Source of the DNA: Lewinellaceae bacterium
Lineage (GTDB): Bacteria; Bacteroidota; Bacteroidia; Chitinophagales; Saprospiraceae
Reading direction: 5' to 3'
Length of the DNA: 64,000 nucleotides
NCBI GenBank assembly: GCA_020636095.1
Contig: JACJYN010000002.1
Span: forward strand, 124,001 to 188,000
Shown: piece by piece, positions 8,501 to 16,275 of the stretch
How positions within the stretch are numbered: the first letter of the stretch is position 1
Layout: each line of letters opens with the position of its first letter
The notes under the pieces: generated by a model
The model's input: only the letters and a program-made list of their open reading frames with translations
What the model was told of the DNA's origin: nothing
The model's database searches: none
Program-made: the position numbers and the translations under genes

Positions 8501-8858
8501 TCCGCGCTCGCTGGAACCATTCGTGCTCGGTTGAAGTGTGGTTGATGATCAGGTCGATGATGACCTGCAGCCCCCGCTTGTGGGCTTCGTCGAGCAGTCT
8601 TTTGAAATCCTCCATGGTCCCGTAATCCGGATGAATGCTGATGAAATCGGAGACATCATAGCCATCGTCCTTCAGGGGAGACTCATAAAAGGGAAGTAGA
8701 GAAATGGCGGTGATTCCGAGGTCCTCCAGGTAGTCCAGTTTCTGGATCACCCCGGGTATATCGCCGATGCCGCTGCCGGTGCTGTCGTAGTAGGAACGGA
8801 TGTGCAGGGCGTAAATAATGCTGTCTTTGTACCAGTAGGGATTGGGCTGTTCGGCCAT
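5514..8858 (-). CDS. Trehalose synthase-like GH13 fused to maltokinase (TreS-Pep2), nucleophile missing
   Basis: The protein has 1114 residues. Residues 1-545 are a GH13 trehalose synthase/maltosyl isomerase domain; about 570-1114 are a maltokinase domain with HGDYHLGQVL and FFIIDFEGEP. In TreS-Pep2 fusions the enzyme interconverts trehalose and maltose and phosphorylates maltose for GlgE glucan synthesis. The acid/base Glu247 (IAEANLWPEE) and Asp313 (LRNHDDL) are present. The nucleophile position in region II, normally RLDAVPYL, reads RLTSATFL, with Thr205 (codon 8246-8244) in place of Asp. The flanking GTNCENLPE matches TreS. The GH13 half is therefore probably inactive or altered while the kinase half looks intact. 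No glgE or glgB lies nearby. Start: ATG at 8858 before MAEQPNPYWYKDSIIY. Confidence 0.9.
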   Translation of the reverse strand: MAEQPNPYWYKDSIIYALHIRSYYDSTGSGIGDIPGVIQKLDYLEDLGITAISLLPFYESPLKDDGYDVSDFISIHPDYGTMEDFKRLLDEAHKRGLQVIIDLIINHTSTEHEWFQRARKAKAGSPERDFYIWSDTQEKYEEAEIIFSDYETSNWEWDNVAKAYYWHRFYSHQADLNYNNPKVQEEIRKVIDFWFNLGVDGVRLTSATFLFRREGTNCENLPEVHEYLKELRQYVDRKHPGKVLIAEANLWPEEAAQYFGEGDECHMNYHFPLMPRMFMALQTEDRYPIIDILEQTPPIPENCQWALFLRNHDDLMLSMVTEEERDYLYKVFAQDHGAKLNEGIRRRLTPLLNNDRRRIELLYSLLFSLPGSPGIYYGDEIGMGDNIYLGDRNGIRTPMQWNSDRNAGFSSANPQKLFLPVIQDPLYRYEAVNVELQSRSSTSLLWWMKNIIAIRKRLKAFSHGKTEFLDSLNSKVLSFVRSYEGESILVLANLSKYSQAVELDLKRFQGIRPVEILSQNKFFEVEEGPYHFTLGPYGYHWFLMEKTEDHEDIPKERAIADLEADVEWPDFFDNYTTKRRFEKKILPAYMQSCRWFGGKSKKIVSIDISHYPSITVDDVSAYFLNITIRYTDGLPETYFLPVTIVTNAERMVRFLKNENQSVISYIKTPSGEGIIIDAIYEEAFRNELFWSIKSNARVNVIGGQLVFESGKILDDLDVEKEDIVSEVLKAEQSNTSVIYNGQFFFKIYRKLDIDINPDLELVRFLSERTKFENSPRYGGGIQFENSSEKAYTILGLLQNKIPNQGEAWTMMLEALNRYYEKVLTKVERDKPAPALSKKSPLYFKNTPDRLQKLIGSMTAERAILLGQRTAEMHMALASSTAESDFTPERFTQHYQRSVYSQHRRLANETLKGLKRRVKSLPEHIAEEVKKILDIKEDILECFAEIYSRKIEATKIRVHGDYHLGQVLYNGRDFFIIDFEGEPMHSISERRLKRSPFKDVAGMIRSFHYAAYGQLVLNQNYRPEDMPLLETWANQWFHYVSQYFLSAYLETAKGQSFIPEDEASMKLLLRTYILEKAIYEVSYEMNARPEWLRIPIRGVLYAMEGFLEKKKGMKE

Positions 8859-9261
8859 GTTCGTTCTGTTTTAGCGATCGTGTGGCTGCTAAAAAACGAA
8901 AATATTATCTGACTGCAAAAAGTAGGCGCCAGCTTATTTGGAGATCTGCCGGTTTAATTGGATAAATAGTTCTTTTTTACGCCTATCTGAGCGGCCTGGC
9001 CGAACGCACCGGCTTCTATTTGCAGAGAGGCGAACAGCAGCGCCTGGCGCAACCAGGAGCCTGTCGTCGGAGAAGTGTTGGTGAGACGAGAACGAGCAAA
9101 TATTATTCTGAACGAGGCGCGATGAACTAATTTTTCGCTGGCCCCTAAGCAAAAAACCGGTAGCCTAAGCTTATATCCCATTTTTATGGGCATCGGGCGC
9201 CAATAGCCAACAGCTAATCGCCAATTGATGAATAGTTGCAAACTTGAAATGGAACCTTACT
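8859..9261. other. Gene-free spacer, possible decayed repeat
   Basis: About 400 bases contain no credible gene. TAGCCTAAGCTTA near 9162-9174 is one base off the core of the palindromic elements, and GAGGCGCGATGA lies nearby, so this may be a decayed copy. Clear terminal repeats are not visible. Confidence 0.4.
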
Positions 9262-9681
9262 TCAGGAAACCTCCTCCTCCTCCAACCCCAGCCGCTGGGC
9301 CAGGGCCGGGGCATGCTCCCGAATCTCCCGCTCCAGCTCCGCCAGGCGCTGAGTCATCAGCTTATTGAGGCGCTCCAGAGTTTGGAGCCGCTCCAGGGCA
9401 TGGCCGTATTTGGATTTATAGGCTGTATCTTTTTCCAGCAGGATGCCTTCCTGTTGCAGGATATCCTCTTTTTGCAGGTCTCTCCGGGCGAAATCGTCCA
9501 GGGTAATATTGAACAGCTCGCAAATGCGGAACGCCACCTCCATGGGGGGAGTGGATTTCCCTTTTTCGTAGTCGCTGATCGCCGCGCTGGTTTTATCCAA
9601 ATGCTCAGCCAGGCCTACCTGGGTTAGGCCGCGTTTACCCCTCAGGTATTTGAGGTTGGAGGAAATGTACATTGAGCTCAA
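9262..9681 (-). CDS. XRE-family regulator with C-terminal coiled coil
   Basis: This 139-residue protein has an N-terminal helix-turn-helix of the XRE/Cro type (residues about 8-65: NLKYLRGKRGLTQVGLAEHL, then TSAAISDYEKGKSTPPMEVA). A long Leu-rich helix follows (about 75-130: ALERLQTLERLNKLMTQRLA), likely a dimerising coiled coil. This plan, HTH plus coiled coil of about 110-140 residues, is common in Bacteroidota. It is transcribed away from the DUF2442 operon at 9932, with a good promoter between them, so it may regulate that operon or itself. Confidence 0.8.
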   Translation of the reverse strand: MSSMYISSNLKYLRGKRGLTQVGLAEHLDKTSAAISDYEKGKSTPPMEVAFRICELFNITLDDFARRDLQKEDILQQEGILLEKDTAYKSKYGHALERLQTLERLNKLMTQRLAELEREIREHAPALAQRLGLEEEEVS

Positions 9682-9719
9682 GAGAATGTTGTTTTTTCTA
9701 ATTATTTTAGATAGATTCC

Positions 9720-9750
9720 TTGCGTTTAATTATTATCCTATTTATATTTG
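9720..9750 (+). promoter_or_regulatory. Bacteroidota-type promoter
   Basis: TTG at 9720-9722 and TATATTTG at 9743-9750 are separated by 20 nt, matching the -33/-7 consensus of Bacteroidota (TTG, TAnnTTTG). It points toward the gene at 9932, leaving a leader of about 175 nt without an open frame. Confidence 0.45.
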
Positions 9751-9931
9751 TTTTCAATCGTTTCTCTTTTTAGGCTAAGCAATATAATCAAATTGCGTTG
9801 GCATAACCAAGAGTTCGTCCGGATTAACCTACACAAGCAACAATCTCATTTGTGGCAACGGGGCCAAATTTCACCTGTCCTGGCTAAGACAGGCCCTTTA
9901 GCTCTATTTCTTAACCACCAAAAACAAGTGT

Positions 9932-10237
9932 ATGGGCATTCCGCTTTTTCTCAAGGTGGCCAGCATCGAAAGTATAGAAGGTTATACAGTCCGCCTGAAA
10001 TTCAACAACGGAGAAGTCAGAGTTATTGATTTCCAACAATTCTTCGACCGGGAGCAAAAGTACGAAAGGCTCCTGCTGGAGGACTTCGAAAAATTCAGCG
10101 AGATGGAAGTCGTGAACGGAACCCTCACCTGGCTCTGCCTGGGCATCACCATCAAAGACGCCAAAGGGCGGGAAGGGTTTTATGCTTTCAACATCGATCC
10201 GAGGCTGCTCTATGAGTTCGGCGCACCGGAGGAATAA
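9932..10237 (+). CDS. DUF2442 domain protein
   Basis: This is a 101-residue protein. VASIESIEGYTVRLKFNNGE, then VIDFQQFF and a C-terminal NGTLTWLCLGITI... FNIDPRLLYEF block, follow the DUF2442 pattern (substrate-less small protein often paired with DUF4160 proteins in toxin-antitoxin-like pairs). No DUF4160 partner is adjacent. It is followed after 21 nt by a membrane-anchored gene, so it is probably the first gene of a short operon. Function unknown. Confidence 0.65.
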   Translation: MGIPLFLKVASIESIEGYTVRLKFNNGEVRVIDFQQFFDREQKYERLLLEDFEKFSEMEVVNGTLTWLCLGITIKDAKGREGFYAFNIDPRLLYEFGAPEE

Positions 10238-10258
10238 AAAACTCGTTACTCGATAGCC

Positions 10259-10768
10259 ATGGTAAAACATACGCCCCCACCCCCCCAGCGACATCATACC
10301 ATCCCAGTCGTAATCGGCATAGTAGCCGCTCTGCTGTTGTTGGCCGCCCTCAAATGGGAGGACGTCGCCCGCCGGTTCAAAGATGGAACCTGGGGGCTGA
10401 GCGAAGAACGGCAACAACAACTGGATGAAACACTGGGCCGGAATGAGCATGCGGAGCAATATGTGCTCATCGCAGCTGTTGCCGGCTGGTATAAATGTTA
10501 CCTTTGTGAGGAAGGGATTTATTGGTTAAATAAAGGAGAGATTGCCAAAATCGGTATTACCACCAACCCGGTAGAGCGGTACGCCCAGAAATGGCTGGAG
10601 GATAACCGAGTGGAATATATTATTGAAATAGAAGGCGACCTGGCAAGGGTGAGAAAAGCGGAGATCGAACGGATCGCCTCTTATCCTTTTCTTCCCGAGA
10701 ATATGGCCAGGCCCAAAGAAAAAAGATTAGTCGTACCGGTTTTTCATAAAACTTTTGCTTTTCGATGA
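10259..10768 (+). CDS. Membrane-anchored protein with a GIY-YIG-like segment
   Basis: This 169-residue protein has a Pro/His-rich N-terminus (residues 3-13), a single transmembrane helix (about 16-35, IPVVIGIVAALLLLAAL), and a cytoplasmic C-terminal part. In that part IYWLNKGEIAKIGITTNPVERYAQKW resembles the KIGxTxNPxxR segment of GIY-YIG-type domains. The first tyrosine motif is weak and the catalytic Glu is not clear, so nuclease activity is doubtful. The stop codon overlaps the start of the next gene (ATGA), so the two are translationally coupled. Confidence 0.55.
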   Translation: MVKHTPPPPQRHHTIPVVIGIVAALLLLAALKWEDVARRFKDGTWGLSEERQQQLDETLGRNEHAEQYVLIAAVAGWYKCYLCEEGIYWLNKGEIAKIGITTNPVERYAQKWLEDNRVEYIIEIEGDLARVRKAEIERIASYPFLPENMARPKEKRLVVPVFHKTFAFR

Positions 10769-11082
10769 ATATCAGTGCCACCAGTATCCGAAATAAAGAG
10801 GTTAACCTCGACCTGGACGACCTGAAAAAGTTGTTGTCCTACGTAATCTATCCGAATTTCCTCCGCGGATTTGAGGCGCTTTCCGTCATGATCGTTTGCG
10901 TACGCGGCGAAGTACACCAACATGATGCTTACGTACACCAGGGCAAACCGTATATTTCCATTGCATTAGATTACGATACCGTAGCAGGGCTTTCTTATGA
11001 AGTGATTACAGTACGATGCAAACAGAAACTCCTGGCCTACCTCGATACCTTGTCTGGCTTGCCAGAGAGAAAGAGGGTTTGA
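10765..11082 (+). CDS. Hypothetical protein, partner of the preceding gene
   Basis: This 105-residue protein starts inside the stop of the upstream gene (ATGA at 10765). It is acidic at the N-terminus (LDLDDLKKLLSYVIYP), with a beta-rich centre (VRGEVHQHDAYVHQGKPYIS). I do not recognise a family. Tight coupling to a membrane-anchored GIY-YIG-like protein is compatible with an immunity or adaptor role, which is inference only. Confidence 0.55.
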   Translation: MNISATSIRNKEVNLDLDDLKKLLSYVIYPNFLRGFEALSVMIVCVRGEVHQHDAYVHQGKPYISIALDYDTVAGLSYEVITVRCKQKLLAYLDTLSGLPERKRV

Positions 11083-11144
11083 CGTACCTTTGGCGGGAAT
11101 GCTTATGGGTTTGTTCAGCATAGTCACCTTTTTGTTGTACCATC

Positions 11145-11237
11145 CTGCTGGGTATTTTCGTCGGGCTGCTCAACTTTGTGCCTTACCTGCAAACGCTGGG
11201 GCTCATTCCCGCTGTATTGCTCGCCGGGATTAAATAA
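11145..11237 (+). pseudogene. Remnant of an AI-2E/PerM-type transporter gene
   Basis: A 30-codon frame reads LLGIFVGLLNFVPYLQTLGL then IPAVLLAGIK before TAA. This is the conserved loop-helix of AI-2E family (PerM) permeases, whose full length is about 350 residues. Nothing upstream continues the family in the same frame, and no start is present. It is a short decayed remnant. Confidence 0.6.
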
Positions 11238-11306
11238 TTCAGATTTCTGTGTCTTCTGAGGCGAACAGCGAACAGTCCCCCAGCGAATGCCGAACAGCAG
11301 CCCTCC

Positions 11307-12215
11307 CTACTCCACACTCAGCACACCCCGCTCCCGCCACCACATGGCCAGTGAGAAAGCGGAGATCAGATGCCACACGCCCCACCAGGCGGTAATCATG
11401 GCCATGCCGCCGAGCCCGCCGAAAAAGTTAAAGACCAGAATCAGCCCCAGCGCAGAGTTCTGTATGCCGGTCTCAATGGAGATAGCGCGCGCATCCTGTC
11501 GGCTGAGCCCATTGCTTTTAGCCCACCAGTAACCGGTGAACAGGGCCGAAGCATTGTGCACCAGGACGATCAGAAAAACGACGTGCAGGTAGTTGACGAT
11601 ATTTTCAAAGTTGTCGTAAATGGCCGCCACCACAAAGCCCAGGAATATAGCCATAGAAAGCAACCGCACCGGCCGCTTTATCCGGTGCGTGAAGTGGGGG
11701 TATCGGTAATTCAGGAACATGCCAACGGCCAGCGGTACGAAGATCAACTGGACAATCGTACTGACCATATCCAAAGGGTTGACGTGAATCTGTTGCCCAA
11801 GGCTTTCCGCCCCCGGGACGAAAGGCGCCAGATAGGTGAAATAGACAGGTGTGATAATGATGGCGCCCAGGGTCGAAATGGAGGTCATCAGTACGGAAAG
11901 AGCCGCATTGGCATTGGCCAGGTGAACGGCAAAGTTGGAAACATTGCCCCCCGGGCAGGCTGCCAGCAGTACCATCCCCAACGCAATACTAGGCGCCGGG
12001 CGAAAGAAGAATACCAGGCCCAACGTCAATACGGGCAACAAGATCAACTGAGAGCTCAGGCCCACCAGCGGCGCCTTCGGCGAGCGGGCAAGCGCCCGGA
12101 AGTTGTCGAACCGCAAGTCCAGCGCTACGCCAAACATGAGAAAAGCCAGGCAAATATTGAGCAGGAAAAGCTGCTCCGGGTTGAAGTTGATCTGTACACT
12201 GTCTATGGCTTGCAT
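11307..12215 (-). CDS. Bile acid:sodium symporter (BASS) family transporter
   Basis: This 302-residue inner-membrane protein has about nine hydrophobic helices. The family signatures are GVALDLRFDNFRAL near residue 30, the crossover motif LLAACPGGNVSNFAVHLANA (about 83-102) and EThis-type helix SIETGIQNSALGLIL (about 246-260). BASS proteins couple sodium import to uptake of organic anions such as bile acids, pantoate or keto acids; the substrate here cannot be told. It stands alone, with its upstream region facing a spacer of 130 nt. Confidence 0.85.
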   Translation of the reverse strand: MQAIDSVQINFNPEQLFLLNICLAFLMFGVALDLRFDNFRALARSPKAPLVGLSSQLILLPVLTLGLVFFFRPAPSIALGMVLLAACPGGNVSNFAVHLANANAALSVLMTSISTLGAIIITPVYFTYLAPFVPGAESLGQQIHVNPLDMVSTIVQLIFVPLAVGMFLNYRYPHFTHRIKRPVRLLSMAIFLGFVVAAIYDNFENIVNYLHVVFLIVLVHNASALFTGYWWAKSNGLSRQDARAISIETGIQNSALGLILVFNFFGGLGGMAMITAWWGVWHLISAFSLAMWWRERGVLSVE

Positions 12216-12348
12216 TGAGTTGCCGCTGGGTTGTGATCGTTCCCGGCAAAGATAGGTTTTTTGGGGGGTTCAGGAACAGATTTCCTCAAAAGAACCCTTG
12301 AGAGTGCAGAAGTAACAAGTTCCCGGCGGGGAGGTAAGATTCAGCGCC

Positions 12349-12702
12349 CTATTCGCTACTACAACTTCCGACACCCGTTACATCGATTGAAATTTTGCAA
12401 TTCACCCAATCATAAGTAGCTATAAAATTATAAGTTTTACCACTGTTAGAATAGGTTACCTTGCCGTTACAGGTTTCCCTGTAAGAATTGCCTACATATT
12501 GGCGGCTACAAGATTGTTCCGTAGAATGCGGGCCTGATTCGTCAACAATTGACCAGTCCATAGAATTGCAGTTTGCAGAACAGACAACTCTTTCAATGTT
12601 CGGTTCTGCGTTTTCATCATCCTTGTTACAGGCAAAGGACAGTTGGAGCAAAACCAGAATTAAAAGAAAACCCCAACGATTATTTCTCAGTGACTTTTTC
12701 AT
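12349..12702 (-). CDS. Small lipoprotein, hypothetical
   Basis: This 117-residue protein has a signal sequence ending in a lipobox (LLQLSFAC, Cys25) followed by NKDDENAE, the acidic stretch typical of Bacteroidota lipoproteins sent to the outer membrane. The mature part is cysteine-rich (VVCSANCNSMDW, EQSCSRQ, RETCNGK, NCKIS, GSCSS), suggesting disulphides. I do not recognise the family. It may follow the T9SS protein gene at 12800 in one transcript (98 nt gap). Confidence 0.7.
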   Translation of the reverse strand: MKKSLRNNRWGFLLILVLLQLSFACNKDDENAEPNIERVVCSANCNSMDWSIVDESGPHSTEQSCSRQYVGNSYRETCNGKVTYSNSGKTYNFIATYDWVNCKISIDVTGVGSCSSE

Positions 12703-12799
12703 GTTCTTTTATTTTTTGTCTGAAGGTGCCTGAAGTTTTTGTTATTAATCTCAACCTGTGTCCTTGCTTTTTTTGCCGATCTGCCCCCCAAACAGACCT

Positions 12800-13618
12800 T
12801 CATCTCTCAGAGTCTACGGCAACTATTTTTCTTGAAATTAATTGGCCATCAACCCTCATGACGCAATAATAGATGCCATTCCCTTCGCCGTCATTATGGA
12901 AATCTCTTCGCCAGGAATAGGTATGTTCACCTGGCGGCAGGTTGCCTTCCACCAGTGTCTCTACGTGATTGCCCGCAGCGTCAAATATGCTAACATTCAC
13001 CGGAGAGCCTGTGGGCAGGAAAAAGGAGACGATGGTGGAAGAATAGAATGGGTTCGGATAGTTGGGGTACAACCGAAAGCCATTTTTGCTCATCTCGGAA
13101 GCAGAAGAGATATTTTCCTTTTCAAAGGTAATTACGGTACTTCCATTGGCGTTTGTAAAGGTGAGCGTATTGCCTTGAAGATTGTAATCCGGGTCTCCAT
13201 ATCCGATAAGCGTCCCTCCCCATTGATTGAAGGCGTTAAGTGCAATGTTCAGGCTCATCTGATAAGCTATCTCTAATCCATTTGTCCCAATTATAGAACT
13301 TTGACTAAAGCCGTTCAATACGATATTTTCACCAGTCAGATTAGTTGTAAAATGACCGTTCTCCAGCTTATATTTGGCCTTTACGAGCCCGGAATTGACG
13401 CCGTCGTTAAAGGAGAGCGAATAGTTCAGGCTATCGTTGAAATCTACATCGGTGGTGGTAAGAGTTGCTTCCAGGCCTTCTACGGAGTTATTGTTGTACC
13501 GTGCTTCAACGAGGGTCCACGTAGCGGCAATAGATTGAGCGTGAGAAGGTAAAACCAGGAAAATAAATACCGTGACGGCCAGTATCCAGCGTGTCAAAAA
13601 GGTTAGGTAGGCTTTCAT
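12800..13618 (-). CDS. Secreted protein with T9SS sorting domain
   Basis: This 272-residue protein has a signal peptide (residues 1-28, ending SHAQS). A beta-rich middle (about 29-170) contains TWTLVEARYNNNSVEG-like lipocalin-type strands. A C-terminal type A sorting domain (about 185-272) reads LYPNYPNPFYSSTIVSF, then VNVSIFDAAGNHV, LPPGEHTYSW and GIYYCVMRVDG. It should be exported by Sec and then by the type IX system to the cell surface or medium. Function of the middle domain is unknown. Confidence 0.8.
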   Translation of the reverse strand: MKAYLTFLTRWILAVTVFIFLVLPSHAQSIAATWTLVEARYNNNSVEGLEATLTTTDVDFNDSLNYSLSFNDGVNSGLVKAKYKLENGHFTTNLTGENIVLNGFSQSSIIGTNGLEIAYQMSLNIALNAFNQWGGTLIGYGDPDYNLQGNTLTFTNANGSTVITFEKENISSASEMSKNGFRLYPNYPNPFYSSTIVSFFLPTGSPVNVSIFDAAGNHVETLVEGNLPPGEHTYSWRRDFHNDGEGNGIYYCVMRVDGQLISRKIVAVDSER

Positions 13619-13730
13619 ATTAATGTTTTAGGTTCTTGAATAATCTGAAAGAAGAACTCAAAAACATTATTACCCCTTACGCTCAAAAGGTGACACTCAA
13701 AATGATTTTTTTCAAAAAAAATACAAAGCA

Positions 13731-15437
13731 TTAGGGAACGACTTCCGCTCCCAGAAAATTCCCATCCTTGTCCATGCGGATGATGAGCATATCCTCACGG
13801 CCAAAACTGGACAACGTCCGGCCGGCAATTTGCATCATCCCGGAAAAAAAACCGGTGATAGCCAATTCTCCTTTATCGTTACTAAAAGCGATGGACCTTC
13901 CGTCATCTGCGTCCAAATCCTCGAGCGGGCCGCCGGCCTGCCGCACCCAAATCAACTCTCCCTCCGGGCCGTATTTGGCGATAAAAATATCTGCTGAACC
14001 ATTGCTGGTTAGGGTCTTGTCGCCAAACTGGGCTTGTCCGTTAAAACAACCGGTGATGTAGCTGTTTCCGGCCCTATCTATATCTATAGCATTGGCAACA
14101 TCCAGAAGCCCGGGGCCGCCCGCCCGGCTGACCCACAGGAACTCCCCATCCGGGCCACATTTAGCAATAAATATATCCCGCCCGCCCGCAGAGGCCAGGG
14201 GGAAAAGGCCAAAATGGGCGGTATCAGTAAAACAACCGGTAATATAGCTATTTTGAAGGCTGTCAACAACAATGGCCATCCCGAAGTCATTGCCGTCTTT
14301 GGAAAGAGAGCTGCCTGCCTGTTTTACCCAAAGTAAACTACCTTCCGGGTTGTATTTGGCCACGAAAATATCGCGCCCGCCGTAGCTTTTTAAAGTTACA
14401 TTTTCAAAAGTGGCTTCACCACTGAGGTTGTGGTGCCCAAAAAAGCCCGTGAGATAGATATTGCCCTCTCTGTCTGTATTCACATCATTGCCAATGACCA
14501 TATAGGAGCCGGTAACGGGCCTTACCCACCGGAAATCCCCATCGGCCGAATATTTGACGAGGAACAGGTCGCTGTTCGGCCCGCCGGTGGGAAGGAGGTC
14601 ATTCCCTACTTTGGGGGATCCTACATACAGGCCGGTGGCGATCACATTACCAAAGGGGTCCGCAGTAATACTCATTCCCCGGTTCGACCCCGTTTGTTTG
14701 TCAGGGATTCTATGCCCTCCGGCATGCCGGGCCCAGCGCAGCTGGCCACGGGGGGTGAAACTGGCTACGAAAAAATCCTCGGGCCCCATATCTCCCATGC
14801 CCACCGACACCATCGGCTGGCCGGCAAAGTCCACCCTGCCCCCAAATGATCCGGTGGCCAGAATATTGCCTTTTCGGTCCAAGGCAAGCCCTTTCCCAAA
14901 ATCGGTACCCTCTTCACCACCGATCTGAAGAGCCCATTCGTAGCTCCCTTCGGGATCAACCTGTGTCAGAAAAACATCTCTTTTTCCCCGGCTACGAAGG
15001 GTGAACTCACCAAATTGCGCAGAGGCTTCAAAAATGCCGAGAATAGCCAGGCTTCCTTCTTTACTCCAAGCTACTGCATGGGCCCGGTCGGAGTTGCGCA
15101 ATTGAGATATGCCTCCCAGCCGGCTGACGGAAGGCGGCGGCGGCGTATTGGAGGATGCAGAATCCTCAGAAGCGCCGCCATTCCATCTAAGAATTAGGAT
15201 CGCTACGACGACAAGGAGTAAGGAGAGCAGGGCCATCTGGGTGATCCGTAACTTCCTCCGTCGATTTCTCAAGCCCAGTTCTTCCGCGCCTTGCATCATG
15301 AGCCGGGCAAGGGCCAACTCTTCCCGAAGAGTCGGCTGCTCCTCCAGCAACTGTTCAAAAACCTGCCGTTCTTCCGCTCCCATCTGTCCCTTGAGATAGG
15401 CGCGGGCCTGTTCCATGATGTCTTCAAGCCGGTCCAA
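13731..15437 (-). CDS. Membrane-spanning SBBP propeller protein, putative anti-sigma factor
   Basis: This is a 568-residue protein. Residues 1-60 (ARAYLKGQMGAEERQVFEQL, EEQPTLREELALAR) resemble the cytoplasmic part of Bacteroidota anti-sigma factors. One transmembrane helix follows (about 66-84, TQMALLSLLLVVVAILIL). The rest (about 110-568) is seven repeats of roughly 55-60 residues with the SBBP pattern D.xGNxYxTGxF...F...L.S.G..DIFxAKY.PxGxLxWV.xAGG, probably one seven-bladed propeller. The gene begins 61 nt after a sigma factor gene on the same strand, which supports a sigma/anti-sigma pair with the propeller as the envelope sensor. Confidence 0.75.
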   Translation of the reverse strand: MDRLEDIMEQARAYLKGQMGAEERQVFEQLLEEQPTLREELALARLMMQGAEELGLRNRRRKLRITQMALLSLLLVVVAILILRWNGGASEDSASSNTPPPPSVSRLGGISQLRNSDRAHAVAWSKEGSLAILGIFEASAQFGEFTLRSRGKRDVFLTQVDPEGSYEWALQIGGEEGTDFGKGLALDRKGNILATGSFGGRVDFAGQPMVSVGMGDMGPEDFFVASFTPRGQLRWARHAGGHRIPDKQTGSNRGMSITADPFGNVIATGLYVGSPKVGNDLLPTGGPNSDLFLVKYSADGDFRWVRPVTGSYMVIGNDVNTDREGNIYLTGFFGHHNLSGEATFENVTLKSYGGRDIFVAKYNPEGSLLWVKQAGSSLSKDGNDFGMAIVVDSLQNSYITGCFTDTAHFGLFPLASAGGRDIFIAKCGPDGEFLWVSRAGGPGLLDVANAIDIDRAGNSYITGCFNGQAQFGDKTLTSNGSADIFIAKYGPEGELIWVRQAGGPLEDLDADDGRSIAFSNDKGELAITGFFSGMMQIAGRTLSSFGREDMLIIRMDKDGNFLGAEVVP

Positions 15438-15498
15438 TATGCTGTTCGTTTTTAAAATTCAACTAATCATAATTACCCAATTTACCAAGAGGGTGAGA

Positions 15499-16107
15499 TT
15501 AATCCAGAAAGCGCCTCAATACCTCTCTTAGTTTATCCTTACACCGTTCATGCCGTTTTTTTACGGCGCTATCAGAAACCGCCAGCTCTTCACTAATCTC
15601 TCGGATGCTTTTCTCTTTGAACCAGAAATCGAGGATGAGTTGTCGGCACCCCTTGTCTAGTTGAGCGATGGCGTCGGCAGTGGCCTTAACTCTTTCTCGT
15701 TCTATCAACTGCTCCTCTACAGACACCAGCCAGGCATTCGGCAGCTTACCGTAGGCTTCCTTCTCTTTTTGCTGTTTCCCAAGGACATCCCGGAAGAATT
15801 TTCGCCATTTGTTCTTTAAAATCCCGTAGAAAAAAGTACTAAGTTTACTTTTCTTTTGGATAAAAGTTCCATTTCTAACTAATAGGACTAGGTCGGATAC
15901 CGCCTCGTCATAGAGACCTTCAGCATACTCCCGCCTGCCGTTCCCCTGATTTATGACGATATCATAAGCAAGGGGTTTCCAATGCTTCTCCATATAAAGC
16001 AAGGCTGTTCTTTGCCCTTTTTCATCTTCGGAGCAAAGCATATCCACAAGTTCTTTATCCGTGAAGTTTTGAGGCATTGGCTGGATTTCAGGAAAATTGC
16101 TGTACAA
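15499..16107 (-). CDS. RNA polymerase sigma-70 family (ECF-like) factor
   Basis: This 202-residue protein has a region 2-like N-terminal part (TDKELVDMLCSEDEKGQRTA; DLVLLVRNGTFIQKKSKLST; TFFYGILKNKWRKFFRD) and a C-terminal region 4 helix-turn-helix (IAQLDKGCRQLILDFWFKEK, then SIREISEELAVSDSAVKKRH). It should direct transcription of a specific gene set, and the downstream membrane propeller protein likely controls it. The start is ATG at 16107; MPQNFTDKE at 16077 is an alternative. Upstream, the palindromic element starts at 16159. Confidence 0.8.
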   Translation of the reverse strand: MYSNFPEIQPMPQNFTDKELVDMLCSEDEKGQRTALLYMEKHWKPLAYDIVINQGNGRREYAEGLYDEAVSDLVLLVRNGTFIQKKSKLSTFFYGILKNKWRKFFRDVLGKQQKEKEAYGKLPNAWLVSVEEQLIERERVKATADAIAQLDKGCRQLILDFWFKEKSIREISEELAVSDSAVKKRHERCKDKLREVLRRFLD

Positions 16108-16275
16108 AAATAGAAAAACTCTCCAGTATCAAAAATAGCGCCTGCCACCTGCGACTACTAGTGCGCCGGGAACGAAGTTGTTGGTCAATAATTTGAGGCT
16201 GTTTTGCGGCCGGCTCGTCGCCAAAGGCTATGGCCGGCGGAGACAGGCAAGGCGCGACGACCGACCATAGCCTAA

